Positions 9,520 to 22,334 of a DNA stretch of 28,677 bases are shown here, in pieces (the first letter of the stretch is position 1; each line of letters opens with the position of its first letter). The notes below the pieces were generated by a model. It did no database searches, was not told where the DNA came from, and worked only from the letters and a program-made list of their open reading frames with translations. The position numbers were made by a program, and so were the translations under genes. Location: positions 1-28,677 of the forward strand of contig JBMDXQ010000045.1 in the NCBI GenBank assembly GCA_048594975.1, written 5' to 3'. Source of the stretch: JBMDXB01 sp048594975 (lineage in GTDB: Bacteria; Acidobacteriota; Vicinamibacteria; Vicinamibacterales; 2-12-FULL-66-21).

Positions 9520-10461
9520 TCAGCCCTCGACGAGCGCCGCCGCCAGCAACGGGATCATGATTTCGTGATGCCCCACCAGCGAATACCCCGTTCCGGATTC
9601 CGCGACCGGCCGGAGGACGACGTTGGTCTGCGGCCGGTAGAGGCGTGCGAAGTCGAGGTTGACCGTCGTGAGGCCGCGGAGCGAGGCGCCGCGGTTGCGG
9701 GCGAGCGCCACTGCCTTGAGGAAGACCTCGGGCAGCACGACCGCGGAGCCGCAATTCAGGTACACGCCGCCGCGGAGGCGCGCCACGTTGGCGACGAAGT
9801 AGCGGAAATCCCGGAGGCTTCCCTCGCCGAGCGCCGCCCCCGAGGCGGCCGGGTGCATGTGAATGACGTCGGTGCCGATGCCGATGTGCACTGTCACGGG
9901 AACACCGAGCCGCGCGGCCGCGGCGACGACGCTCAATCGCTCGTGCGCCGGCTCGCTCTCGAGCAGCCAGTGCCCGACCGCCTGCCCGACACCGAGCCCG
10001 CGCCGGACGCCTTCGTTGATCGCGGCGTTCAGCAGCGTGCCGGTCTCCTCCGCCATGCCGAACCGGCCGGGCCCGAGCGACTCGTCAACCTCCTCGGAGG
10101 TGGCGCCCGACAGCGCCAGCTCGAAGTCGTGGATGATCCCGGCGCCGTTGGTCGCGATCGCGGACACGAAGCCGCGTTCCATGAGATCCACGATGACCGG
10201 CCCGAGGCCGGTCTTGACCACGTGCGCGCCGACCCCCCACAGGATCCCGCGGTCACCCTCGCGCGCCGATCGGACAGCCGCGACAACCGCCTTGAAGTCG
10301 GCGGCCGCGAGGAGGTCGGGCATCGACGCCAGCAAGCCCGCCACACCGCCGCCCGGCTGGTAGGGACGAGCGAAGTCAGCCGCGTGCGCTTTGCTCTTCC
10401 GGGTACTGAGCGGATAGGTCGCGATCCCGGACAGGTCGAATTCGTCGTACGGGAAAGGCAC
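9520..10461 (-). CDS. Deoxyhypusine-synthase-like protein of unknown function
   Basis: The 313-residue product begins at GTG (VPFPYDEFDL). It resembles the deoxyhypusine/homospermidine synthase superfamily. It has a GVGAHVVKTGL segment at 76-86, then NGAGIIHDFE at 105-114, which matches the position of the Thr-Ala-Gly-Gly/Glu-Asp NAD-site region in DHS. It also has GTDVIHMHP at 196-204 and a C-terminal Rossmann-like region (GGVYLNCGSAVVLPEVFL at 231-248). By eye, the latter aligns with the DHS loop that carries the catalytic Lys in GGGVxKHH, but here the Lys position reads Leu. Bacteria lack eIF5A, so a hypusine role is unlikely; polyamine chemistry or another NAD-dependent reaction is possible. 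There is no Shine-Dalgarno, and a -10-like TAGAAT lies 6 nt upstream. Confidence 0.55.
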   Translation of the reverse strand: MPFPYDEFDLSGIATYPLSTRKSKAHAADFARPYQPGGGVAGLLASMPDLLAAADFKAVVAAVRSAREGDRGILWGVGAHVVKTGLGPVIVDLMERGFVSAIATNGAGIIHDFELALSGATSEEVDESLGPGRFGMAEETGTLLNAAINEGVRRGLGVGQAVGHWLLESEPAHERLSVVAAAARLGVPVTVHIGIGTDVIHMHPAASGAALGEGSLRDFRYFVANVARLRGGVYLNCGSAVVLPEVFLKAVALARNRGASLRGLTTVNLDFARLYRPQTNVVLRPVAESGTGYSLVGHHEIMIPLLAAALVEG

Positions 10462-10467
10462 CGACGC

Positions 10468-10473
10468 ATTCTA
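10468..10473 (-). promoter_or_regulatory. -10-like TAGAAT abutting the deoxyhypusine-synthase-like gene
   Basis: TAGAAT on the minus strand is followed by exactly 6 nt and then the GTG start. If functional, transcription would begin at or next to the start codon, giving a leaderless mRNA. No Shine-Dalgarno is present. No convincing -35 hexamer was found. Confidence 0.45.
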
Positions 10474-10480
10474 TCCCTCA

Positions 10481-10688
10481 TCCCTGATCGCTCATCCTGA
10501 ATCGGCGAGCGGGAATCTCCCGCGTCCAGAATCCCGCGTGAGCAATCCGTCTCCGTCGGATTCGCGATCTGGGATTATCTGGGATAGACAATCGGCACGT
10601 CCGATCGGGGGATTCGGAATCTGGATTCGGGAGCTGGACTGACGATCAGGGATTGAACGATCAGGGAGCCGGGATCAGCGATCAGGGA
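10481..10688. repeat. Inverted pair of 17-bp arms in the queA / deoxyhypusine-synthase-like spacer
   Basis: The arm at 10481-10497 (TCCCTGATCGCTCATCC) and the arm at 10672-10688 (GGATCAGCGATCAGGGA) are reverse complements with one mismatch and are 174 bp apart. Both arms are made of the local heptamer unit. Between them is a small hairpin, GCGGGA-ATC-TCCCGC, near 10510-10524. The structure could fold as one long-range stem or mark the ends of a short non-coding element; no target duplication is evident. Confidence 0.65.
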
Positions 10689-10700
10689 CCAGGGATTACC
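10610..10700. repeat. Degenerate heptamer array, consensus GATCAGG, ending at the queA stop codon
   Basis: Thirteen back-to-back 7-bp units keep exact phase from 10610 to 10700, including GATTCGG, GAGCTGG, GATCAGG (twice), GATCAGC, GACCAGG and a final GATTACC. The final unit contains the complement of the queA TAA stop. The period is strictly 7 with no slips. Confidence 0.85.
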
Positions 10701-11784
10701 GTATTAGCATGGCGTCGCCGTAGCTGTAGAACCGATAGCCCGCTGCCACGGCTTCGCGATAGGCGGCGAGGAGGCGCTCCCGCCCGGCCAAGGCCGCGGT
10801 CAGCATCAGCAGCGACGATCGTGGCAGGTGGAAGTTGGTCAGCAGGGCGCCGAGGACCTGGAAGCGGAATCCGGGATAGATGAACAGCGACGCGGTGGCG
10901 CGGCCAGGCGCGATCCGGCCGGCGCCGCGGATTGCCGCGTCCTCCAGCGCACGCGTGGTCGTCGTACCGACCGCGACGATGCGCCGGCGTGCGGCCTGCG
11001 CGCGGTTCAGCGCCTCGCCGGCCTCCTCGCCGATCTCGTACTCCTCCGGATCCACCACGTGCGCTTCCACGATCTCCGAGCGGACCGGCTTGAACGTGCC
11101 GTAGCCGACGTGGAGCGTGATCTCCGTGCGCCCGACGCCGCGCGCGTCCAGGTCGGCCATCAGCGCGGACGTGAAGTGCAGGCCGGCGGTGGGCGCCGCC
11201 ACGGAGCCGCGGTGGCGGGCGAAGATCGTCTGGTAGCGCTCGCGGTCGGCGGCAGTGTCCGGCCGTTTGATGTACGGAGGCAGCGGCACGTGCCCCAGTG
11301 CATCCACCAGCTCGCCGACCTCGCCGCCGGACTCGGGCCAGAGTCGAATCGTGCGCCGGCCGTGGAAGTGGCGCTCCAGTACCTCGGCGCACAGCGTCCC
11401 GGCGTCCCCCTCGAATCGCACGATCGCGCCCGGCTTGAGCTTCTGTCCCGGGTGCATCAGCGCCGACCACGTCTGCGCGCCGGGGGGAGAAACGTCCTGG
11501 CCGTGGCTCGTCCCGGCCGGGGGCTGCACGCGGCCGAGGAGCAGGCACTCCACCGCGCCGCCGCTCGGCACGCGACGGCCGAGCAGCCTCGCCGCAAACA
11601 CGCGCGTGTTGTTGACGACGAGGAAATCACCGGCATCGAGCCAGGACGGCAGCTCCGCGATCGTCGAGTGCTGCACGTCGCCGCTCGACCGGTCGAGGAC
11701 CATCAGCCGCGACGCGCCGCGCGGCGCCGCCTCCTGCGCAATCAGCTCCGCGGGAAGCTCGAAGTCGAACTCCGAGACGTTCAC
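10696..11784 (-). CDS. queA: S-adenosylmethionine:tRNA ribosyltransferase-isomerase QueA
   Basis: QueA transfers the ribosyl moiety of SAM to 7-aminomethyl-7-deazaguanine at G34 of tRNAs with GUN anticodons, forming epoxyqueuosine. The 362-residue product begins VNVSEFDFELPAELIAQ (GTG start), typical of the family. It contains VVNNTRVFAARL near 56, the PTAGLHFT motif near 194, HVGYGTFKPV near 225 and the C-terminal TNFHLPRSSLLML segment. Length is at the upper end for the family. There is no Shine-Dalgarno; a -10-like TAGATT lies exactly 6 nt upstream, as for the downstream deoxyhypusine-synthase-like gene. No tgt or yajC neighbour is present, so the gene appears to be transcribed alone. The stop codon lies within the last unit of the heptamer array. 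Confidence 0.97.
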   Translation of the reverse strand: MNVSEFDFELPAELIAQEAAPRGASRLMVLDRSSGDVQHSTIAELPSWLDAGDFLVVNNTRVFAARLLGRRVPSGGAVECLLLGRVQPPAGTSHGQDVSPPGAQTWSALMHPGQKLKPGAIVRFEGDAGTLCAEVLERHFHGRRTIRLWPESGGEVGELVDALGHVPLPPYIKRPDTAADRERYQTIFARHRGSVAAPTAGLHFTSALMADLDARGVGRTEITLHVGYGTFKPVRSEIVEAHVVDPEEYEIGEEAGEALNRAQAARRRIVAVGTTTTRALEDAAIRGAGRIAPGRATASLFIYPGFRFQVLGALLTNFHLPRSSLLMLTAALAGRERLLAAYREAVAAGYRFYSYGDAMLIR

Positions 11785-11790
11785 GGAAGG

Positions 11791-11796
11791 AATCTA
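11791..11796 (-). promoter_or_regulatory. -10-like TAGATT abutting queA
   Basis: TAGATT on the minus strand, then CCTTCC, then the GTG start: the same 6-nt spacing seen at 10468-10473. It suggests a leaderless queA transcript. No good -35 match was found; the upstream sequence is the heptamer array. Confidence 0.45.
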
Positions 11797-11805
11797 CACT
11801 GTAAG

Positions 11806-11904
11806 TGATCGGGATCGGTGGTCGGTGTCGCGTGTCAATGCCGAATGCTGAATGATGAATGCCGACGACAAGACGTCAATAGCCATTCAGCATTCAGCAT
11901 TGAC
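11806..11904. repeat. Heptamer array with inverted halves between the AI-2E-family gene and queA
   Basis: Fourteen in-phase 7-bp units run from 11806, first GATCGGT-type, then CTGAATG-type, ending in the opposite orientation as GCATTCA. The arms 11834-11854 and 11884-11904 are 21-bp inverted repeats with a single mismatch and a 29-nt spacer. The right arm ends 16 bp from the stop codon of the upstream membrane-protein gene. An RNA copy would fold into a long hairpin without a U tail. Confidence 0.88.
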
Positions 11905-11920
11905 CCAGCTCACCTTCAGA

Positions 11921-13069
11921 CTACTCCCCCAGCAACTCTCCCACCGGCCGGAGCTCCTCGACGCGGTCGCACACCGCCTTGATCGTCATGAGCATGGGCA
12001 CCGCGAGGATCGTCCCCCACACGCCCCAGACCCAGCTCCAGAACAACAGGCCGACGAAGATCGCGACCGGGTTCATGCGCGCGGCGCGGCTCATCAGCGC
12101 GGGCGTGAGCAGCCAGCCCTCGAGGCTGGTGATCGCCAGCGCCGTCGCGCATACGTAGGCGGTCAGCCACAGGTTGTCGACCTGCAGGAACGTCACCACC
12201 CCAAGGCCGCCGGTGACGAGCACCGGGCCGAGGTAAGGGATCGAGTTGAAGATCCCGGCAAGCAGTCCCCACACAACGTAGTTGCTTACTCCGAACCACC
12301 ACAACGCGACGCCGGTCGCGAAGGCGACCAGCACGCTCGTCAGCACGGTCACGCGCAGGAAGCCGCTGATCTGCGTGTTGATCTCGTCCATGATTTGCAC
12401 GGTGACCTTCCGCCGCGCCAGGGTCGGCCCCGCGATCTTCACGAGCTTGCGCTTGTACAAGTCGCCGGTGACGAGCAGGAAGTAGACGAGGAACAGGACC
12501 ATCGCGGCCTGGCCGAGGAACCAGATGAGCCCGGCGCCGCCCGTCCACAGGTACTCCCGTGCGCTGAACGGCGGGGCGACCACCTGCACTTTGGGAACGC
12601 CGCTCACCCCCTTCGTCGGCTGCGCCGCGGCCTGTGCGGCCTGCTCGATCTCGGTTGCGGCCCGCTCCACTTTCTGCAGCGCGCCTTCACCCTGGCGCCG
12701 CTGCGACCGCACCTTCTCAGCAAGGCGCCGCGCCGCATCGGGCAGGCTTTCAACGATCGCCAGGGCCTCGTCGGAGAGCGTGTAGGCAGCGACGCCGATG
12801 CCGCCGCACAGCAGCGTGAGGACCACGCCGGCACCGATGAAGCGCGGGATTCCACGCTTGGCAATCGAGGTTACAGCGGGGCCGAGCACGTAGCTCAACA
12901 GGATGCCGATGACGATGGGAATCAGCAGCAGACGGGCGTAGTGCAGCAGCAGGATCACGCCGGCCAGCGCGAACACGACGAGGACGACCGACCGGAGGTC
13001 GGTCGTCAGATCAACGACAGGAGCTGGAGCGTCGGCCTCCGGCGTCGGACGAGCTTCCACGTCAGGCAT
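11921..13069 (-). CDS. AI-2E / PerM family transporter
   Basis: The 382-residue product is an integral membrane protein of the AI-2 exporter (PerM/YdiK/TqsA) family. It has a hydrophilic N-terminus rich in Asp/Ala/Pro, hydrophobic segments near 27-64 and 74-95, a soluble stretch of about 110 residues with Arg/Glu-rich and Ala-rich helices, then a cluster of helices. That cluster includes the family hallmark GLLAGIFNSIPYLGP and a final MLMTIKAVCDRVEEL helix. Members export autoinducer-2 in a few cases or exchange ions; the substrate here is unknown. ATG at 13069 was chosen. A TTG at 13126, directly after the preceding stop codon, would add 19 residues; neither has a Shine-Dalgarno. It lies in tandem after the DUF3365 gene. 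Confidence 0.88.
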   Translation of the reverse strand: MPDVEARPTPEADAPAPVVDLTTDLRSVVLVVFALAGVILLLHYARLLLIPIVIGILLSYVLGPAVTSIAKRGIPRFIGAGVVLTLLCGGIGVAAYTLSDEALAIVESLPDAARRLAEKVRSQRRQGEGALQKVERAATEIEQAAQAAAQPTKGVSGVPKVQVVAPPFSAREYLWTGGAGLIWFLGQAAMVLFLVYFLLVTGDLYKRKLVKIAGPTLARRKVTVQIMDEINTQISGFLRVTVLTSVLVAFATGVALWWFGVSNYVVWGLLAGIFNSIPYLGPVLVTGGLGVVTFLQVDNLWLTAYVCATALAITSLEGWLLTPALMSRAARMNPVAIFVGLLFWSWVWGVWGTILAVPMLMTIKAVCDRVEELRPVGELLGE

Positions 13070-13126
13070 ACCGCGCAGGCCGTTGCGGTAAGCGTGCCAA
13101 GCCCCGGCTTGGTTCGGCGCGAGCAA

Positions 13127-13753
13127 CTAGAACGTTGGCGGCTGGCGCCTGGGAGCCTCGCTCTTCGTCACCTCCACCCAGAACCAGCCGCGGATGTCGC
13201 CTTCCTTGAAGCCGACCGCCTGGTCGCTCGGATAACGCTCGTTCAGTTCCTTCTGAATCTCGGGGGCGATTCGGTCGCGCGGGCCGTGGCAGGCGGTGCA
13301 GGCCGGCTGGACGCCAATCGGCTTGAGCACCCCCACTCTGTCGCCGAGATCGACCACGAAGCCGTCGACCCCCGCGATCGGTTTGCCGGCATGGCTCGCA
13401 ACGATCGGCGCAGCCCACGGCCTTGGCGCGTTGGTGGGGTTGCGCAGCCGGTGCGACGTCCGGCCCGCGGCGACGCCCCGCCGGCGCGCGACGTCGTGCG
13501 CGACGGCGGTCGCCGACAGGTGGCAGACGCGGATCGCGCCCGCCGGGCCGCCGCGCTGCATCTCGCTCGTGAGTTCAGCCAGCAGCGCAACCTGCATGGC
13601 CGAGATCACCGCTTCGCCGCTCTTCACCGCGTCGGCGAACGCAGGCGGCGCGGATGCGAGGGGATACGAAGCCGGGGATTGCGCCGCCGGCTGGAGGGCG
13701 CCGGCCGCGGCCACGGGGACGACTGCCAGGAGGAACACGCACACGCGAGCCAT
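13127..13753 (-). CDS. DUF3365 (Tll0287-like) c-type haem protein, exported
   Basis: The 208-residue product starts with a signal peptide (MARVCVFLLAVVPVAAAGAL). It carries a DUF3365/Tll0287-like domain: VCHLSATAVAHDVARR near 77-91, the conserved GRTSHRLRNPTNAPRPW segment at 98-113, and a single c-type haem motif CTACH at 152-156 followed by a Gly-Pro. The domain is known as a periplasmic haem-binding or sensor-type module. The protein is likely periplasmic or lipid-side soluble; its redox partner is not evident. The start is firm: GGGAGG lies 7 nt before the ATG. The downstream transporter begins within 60 bp, suggesting co-transcription, but no functional link is obvious. Confidence 0.88.
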   Translation of the reverse strand: MARVCVFLLAVVPVAAAGALQPAAQSPASYPLASAPPAFADAVKSGEAVISAMQVALLAELTSEMQRGGPAGAIRVCHLSATAVAHDVARRRGVAAGRTSHRLRNPTNAPRPWAAPIVASHAGKPIAGVDGFVVDLGDRVGVLKPIGVQPACTACHGPRDRIAPEIQKELNERYPSDQAVGFKEGDIRGWFWVEVTKSEAPRRQPPTF

Positions 13754-13760
13754 GTCACCC

Positions 13761-13766
13761 CCTCCC
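13761..13766 (-). promoter_or_regulatory. Shine-Dalgarno of the DUF3365 gene
   Basis: GGGAGG on the minus strand lies 7 nt before the ATG at 13753. It is one of the few strong ribosome-binding sites in the window and supports this start. Confidence 0.8.
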
Positions 13767-13810
13767 GCGATGCGCGTCCCGACGCACCGCCGTTGCGAGG
13801 ACCGGTTCGT

Positions 13811-13816
13811 ATTCTA
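13811..13816 (-). promoter_or_regulatory. Possible -10 element of the DUF3365 gene
   Basis: TAGAAT on the minus strand lies 57 nt upstream of the ATG in the 95-bp spacer after the DUF4112 gene. It matches the hexamer placed before the deoxyhypusine-synthase-like gene. The -35 region is weak. Confidence 0.35.
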
Positions 13817-13848
13817 TGCCCGATTGCCCTGGACGGGTCCGACGCCGC

Positions 13849-14316
13849 TCAGACAAGCGACCAGCGGGTGAGCACGTACGCGAGAAGCACGAGCGGCGCC
13901 ATGGCCAGGAAGGCGAGGACGATGACGCAGACGATTACGAAGACGTAGTCGCTGCGCGACGGCGGCACACCCGGGCGGGCATGGCGCTCGAGCAGCGCGA
14001 GGTTCCGCAGGTTGGCCTTCCACGCCACGTCGACGAGGTCACCGACGAACGGCACGAGGCCGAGCAGCATGTCGAGCCCCGCGTTCAGCACCATGCGTGC
14101 CTGCACGACCGCCGGCAGCCGCATCCTGAAACCGGTCGCGAGGAGCACCGTCGCGAACACCGGCGCCGAGAGATCGCCGATCCCGGGAATCAGGCCGATG
14201 ATCGCGTCGAGCCCGAAGCGGATGCGCGTGCCCGGCACGCGAAACGCACTGTCGAGCAATGTCGCCCAGCGGCGTAGAGCGTCGAGGTCGGCGCGCGGCG
14301 GCGGCACGTCCCACAC
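13849..14316 (-). CDS. DUF4112 small membrane protein
   Basis: The product (155 residues from GTG at 14316) matches the DUF4112 pattern. LDALRRWATLLDSAFRVPGT is followed by RIRFGLDAIIGLIPGIGD, a hydrophobic segment, then MVLNAGLDMLLGLVPFVGDLVD and KANLRNLALLERH, and a final C-terminal transmembrane helix. The duplicated GLIPGIGD/GLVPFVGD motif is the family hallmark. The biochemical function of the family is not established. The start is uncertain: codons upstream of 14316 remain open but read as low-complexity Gly/Arg/Pro, and there is no clear Shine-Dalgarno. GTG at 14307 is an alternative. It is divergent from glgX. Confidence 0.85.
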   Translation of the reverse strand: MWDVPPPRADLDALRRWATLLDSAFRVPGTRIRFGLDAIIGLIPGIGDLSAPVFATVLLATGFRMRLPAVVQARMVLNAGLDMLLGLVPFVGDLVDVAWKANLRNLALLERHARPGVPPSRSDYVFVIVCVIVLAFLAMAPLVLLAYVLTRWSLV

Positions 14317-14506
14317 GATGTCACAAAAGCGGGAAGGTCCGCCGGGACCCGCCGACGGCACGCCTCCACGCCCCCGGCGGCCAACCCCGCCCCAGGCTCG
14401 AGCGCGCGCTGCCGGGCGCAACGTAGGGGGGCCGAGCACCGAGAGCCCAAGCGTCAAGCCGCGCGCAGCACGCCCGCCCACGCCGAGTACCGCGCCCGAG
14501 CGCCGG

Positions 14507-14522
14507 GTGGCACATTTGCCAC
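14507..14522. promoter_or_regulatory. 16-bp inverted repeat between DUF4112 gene and glgX
   Basis: GTGGCA-CATT-TGCCAC is a perfect 6-bp dyad 32 bp upstream of the glgX start, in the 238-bp divergent spacer. Its position fits an operator or a leader hairpin for the glucan/trehalose operon. I find no -10/-35 pair that I can support, and nothing else in 14317-14506 beyond very high GC. Confidence 0.35.
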
Positions 14523-14554
14523 GGCGCCGCCGCTCATGGTACGAACGATCTTCT

Positions 14555-16720
<2,166 letters not shown>

Positions 16721-16727
16721 TGACATT

Positions 16728-16790
16728 GTGGACTGTAAACTGCGGATTGTGGATTGTCGTTGCTGATTGGTGATTGCGGATCGCCGATGG
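16728..16790. repeat. Degenerate heptamer array (GTGGATT/CTGATTG units) just after glgX
   Basis: Nine 7-bp units in phase begin 7 bp after the glgX stop codon (GTGGACT, GCGGATT, GTGGATT, CTGATTG, GTGATTG, CGGATCG and similar). The unit differs from those at queA and folP, but the period and placement are the same. Confidence 0.75.
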
Positions 16791-16882
16791 TTGGGCATCG
16801 CGATTGTGTGATGTGAAGCCTGGGACAGTGGGCCGGCGAGCGCGCCAGGGATCGACGCGTGAGCCGGCGGCCCGAACGCCGC

Positions 16883-16900
16883 CCGCGCGCGAACGCGCGG
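16883..16900. other. GC-rich hairpin in the glgX-glgE spacer
   Basis: CCGCGCG-CGAA-CGCGCGG is a perfect 7-bp stem with a CGAA tetraloop. It lies 83 bp before glgE in a 245-bp spacer. There is no U tract, so it is more likely an attenuator or RNA-processing element than a terminator. It has the same stem as 9330-9350. Confidence 0.45.
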
Positions 16901-16937
16901 CGCGGCAGCGCCGGGGGTGGGGCCGCGGCGCACAAGA

Positions 16938-16951
16938 CGTGGGGCCCCACG
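16938..16951. promoter_or_regulatory. 14-bp perfect palindrome upstream of glgE
   Basis: CGTGGGGCCCCACG ends 14 bp before the glgE ATG. A perfect dyad this close to the start could be an operator or a hairpin that affects ribosome access. The only Shine-Dalgarno-like bases between it and the ATG are GAGAGAAG. Confidence 0.4.
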
Positions 16952-16965
16952 CGCACTGAGAGAAG

Positions 16966-18986
16966 ATGGCAAAGACCACTACAAGGCCCCGCCGCTCAAC
17001 GGCTTCCGCACCCACCCGAGCCGCACGGCAGCTCGATCCCTCGCTGCGGCGGCGCGTCGTCGTCGAGAACGTCTACCCGGAGGTCGATGACGGGCGCTTT
17101 CCGATCAAGCGGGTGGCCGGCGAGACCGTGGTGGTGAGCGCCGACGTGCACGCCGACGGGCACGACCGGCTGGCGGCGGCGCTGCTGTTCCGGCGGGCGG
17201 GCGAGACGGCGTGGCGCGAGGCGCCGATGCAGCCGCTGGGCAACGACCGCTGGAGCGGCGAGTTCGCGGTCGACGCCCTGGGCACCTACGAATACACCGT
17301 CGAAGGCTGGGTCGATCGCTTCGGCACGTGGCGCGACGAGCTGGAAAAGAAGGTGGCGGCCGGCCAGAACGTCTCGAGCGAGCTGCTCGAGGGCGCGGAG
17401 CTGGCCGCGCCGCTGGCCGCGGCCGCGGCCATCCTCGGCGACGCCTCGCTCGATCAGCCGCGGCGCGTCGCGGCGGCGCTCGACGCCGGCCTGGAGCGCA
17501 CGATGGAGGAACACGGCGACCGCAGCCTGGCGACACGCTACGACCGCGTCCTGCAGGTCCAGGTGGATCGCGAGCGCGCGCGCGTCGGCGCCTGGTACGA
17601 GATGTTCCCGCGCTCGGCGGGGACCAACCCGTCGCGCAGCGCCACCTTCGAGGAAGCCGCGCGCCTGCTGCCCTACGTCGCCGGCATGGGCTTCGACGTG
17701 CTCTACCTGCCGCCGATTCACCCGATCGGCCGCAGCTACCGGAAAGGACGCAACAACGCGCTCACCCCCGCACCGGGCGATCCCGGCAGTCCCTGGGCGA
17801 TCGGCAGCGACGAGGGCGGACACATGGCGGTGGAGCCCGGCCTCGGCACGATCGAGGCCTTCGACCGCTTCGTCGAGGCGGCGCGCGCCCTGGGCCTCGA
17901 GATCGCGCTCGACCTGGCCTACCAGGCCTCGCCCGACCATCCCTACGTCCGCGAGCACCCGGAGTGGTTCCGGCGGCGGCCCGACGGCACGATCAAGTAC
18001 GCCGAGAACCCGCCGAAGAAGTACCAGGACATCTACCCGTTCAACTTCGAATCGGAGGCGTGGCAGCCGCTCTGGATCGAGATGCAGCGCATCATCGAGT
18101 TCTGGATCGGCCACGGTGTTCGCATCTTCCGCGTCGACAATCCGCACACCAAGCCGTACCGCTTCTGGCAGTGGGCGCTCGCGGATCTGCGCCGGCGATA
18201 TCCGGACGTGATCTATCTGTCGGAAGCGTTCACCCGTCCGAAGGTGATGCGCTACCTGGCCAAGGTCGGATTCACACAGTCCTACACCTACTTCACCTGG
18301 CGGAACAGCAAGCCGGAACTGATGGAGTACTTCACGGAGCTGACGCAGACGGCGGTGCGTGAGTACCTGCGCCCCAACCTCTTCGCCAACACCCCCGACA
18401 TCCTGCACGAGTACCTGCAGCGCGGCGGCCGCCCGGCGTTCCAGGTCCGCTTCGTGCTGGCGGCGACGCTCGGGGCGAGCTACGGCCTCTACAGCGGCTT
18501 CGAGCTGGCGGAGAACGCGCCGCTGCGCCCGGGCAGCGAGGAGTACCTCGATTCCGAGAAGTACCAGATCAAGCCGCGCCGGTTCGACCAGGCGGACAGC
18601 CTCGCCGAGCTGATCGGCCGCGTCAACGCGATCAGGCGCGAGCACCCGGCGCTGCAGCGCGACTGGGGGCTGCGCTTCCATGACACCGACAACCCCGAGA
18701 TCCTCTGTTACAGCAAGCGCTCGGCGGACGGCGCCGACGTGATGCTGATGGTCGTCAACCTGGATCCCGTCCACATGCAGCACGGCTTCATCCAGCTGCC
18801 GATCACCGCCTGGGGGATCCCGCCGCACGCGACGATTCCGGTGCGCGACCTGCTGTCGGGCGAGCGTTACTACTGGCGCGGCGAGTGGAACTACGTCCGG
18901 CTGGACCCGCAGGCGCGGGTGGCCCACCTGCTCCACGTCGATCTGCCGGCGCCGTTGCCGCGCGAACCCGGCGAGCCCGGGCGCTG

Positions 18987-18987
<1 letters not shown>
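16966..18987 (+). CDS. glgE: Maltosyltransferase GlgE (alpha-1,4-glucan:maltose-1-phosphate)
   Basis: GlgE transfers maltose from alpha-maltose-1-phosphate to the non-reducing end of alpha-1,4-glucans, an ADP-glucose-independent route to glycogen. The 673-residue product has the N-terminal maltosyltransferase domain (RVVVENVYPEVDDGRFPIKR near 30; helical insert near 125-190) and then the GH13_3 barrel. The barrel has FEEAARLLPYVAGMGFDVLY, LPPIHPIGRSYRKGRNN, the nucleophile Asp391 in IFRVDNPHTKP and the acid/base Glu420 in YLSEAFTRP. These sit three residues from the Asp394/Glu423 I recall for Streptomyces GlgE. All key motifs are intact. It overlaps the next gene by one base (TGATG). Confidence 0.96.
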
Positions 18988-22325
<3,338 letters not shown>

Positions 22326-22334
22326 CGACCCTGC

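Noticed and set aside
10481..10700. CRISPR-like repeat array
   Set aside because: Units are 7 bp, contiguous and degenerate, with no spacers and no cas genes nearby.
11834..11904. Classical intrinsic terminator
   Set aside because: The stem is AT/GC mixed with a 29-nt loop and no T tract on either strand.
14507..14522. Sigma-54 promoter (TGGCAC...TTGC)
   Set aside because: The GG and GC elements are too close together; the match arises from the inverted repeat.
14012..14554. Upstream extension of the glgX frame by about 180 codons
   Set aside because: It would overlap the DUF4112 gene on the other strand and encodes low-complexity Arg/Pro/Ser; homologues start at the VRLRNLRVWPG block.
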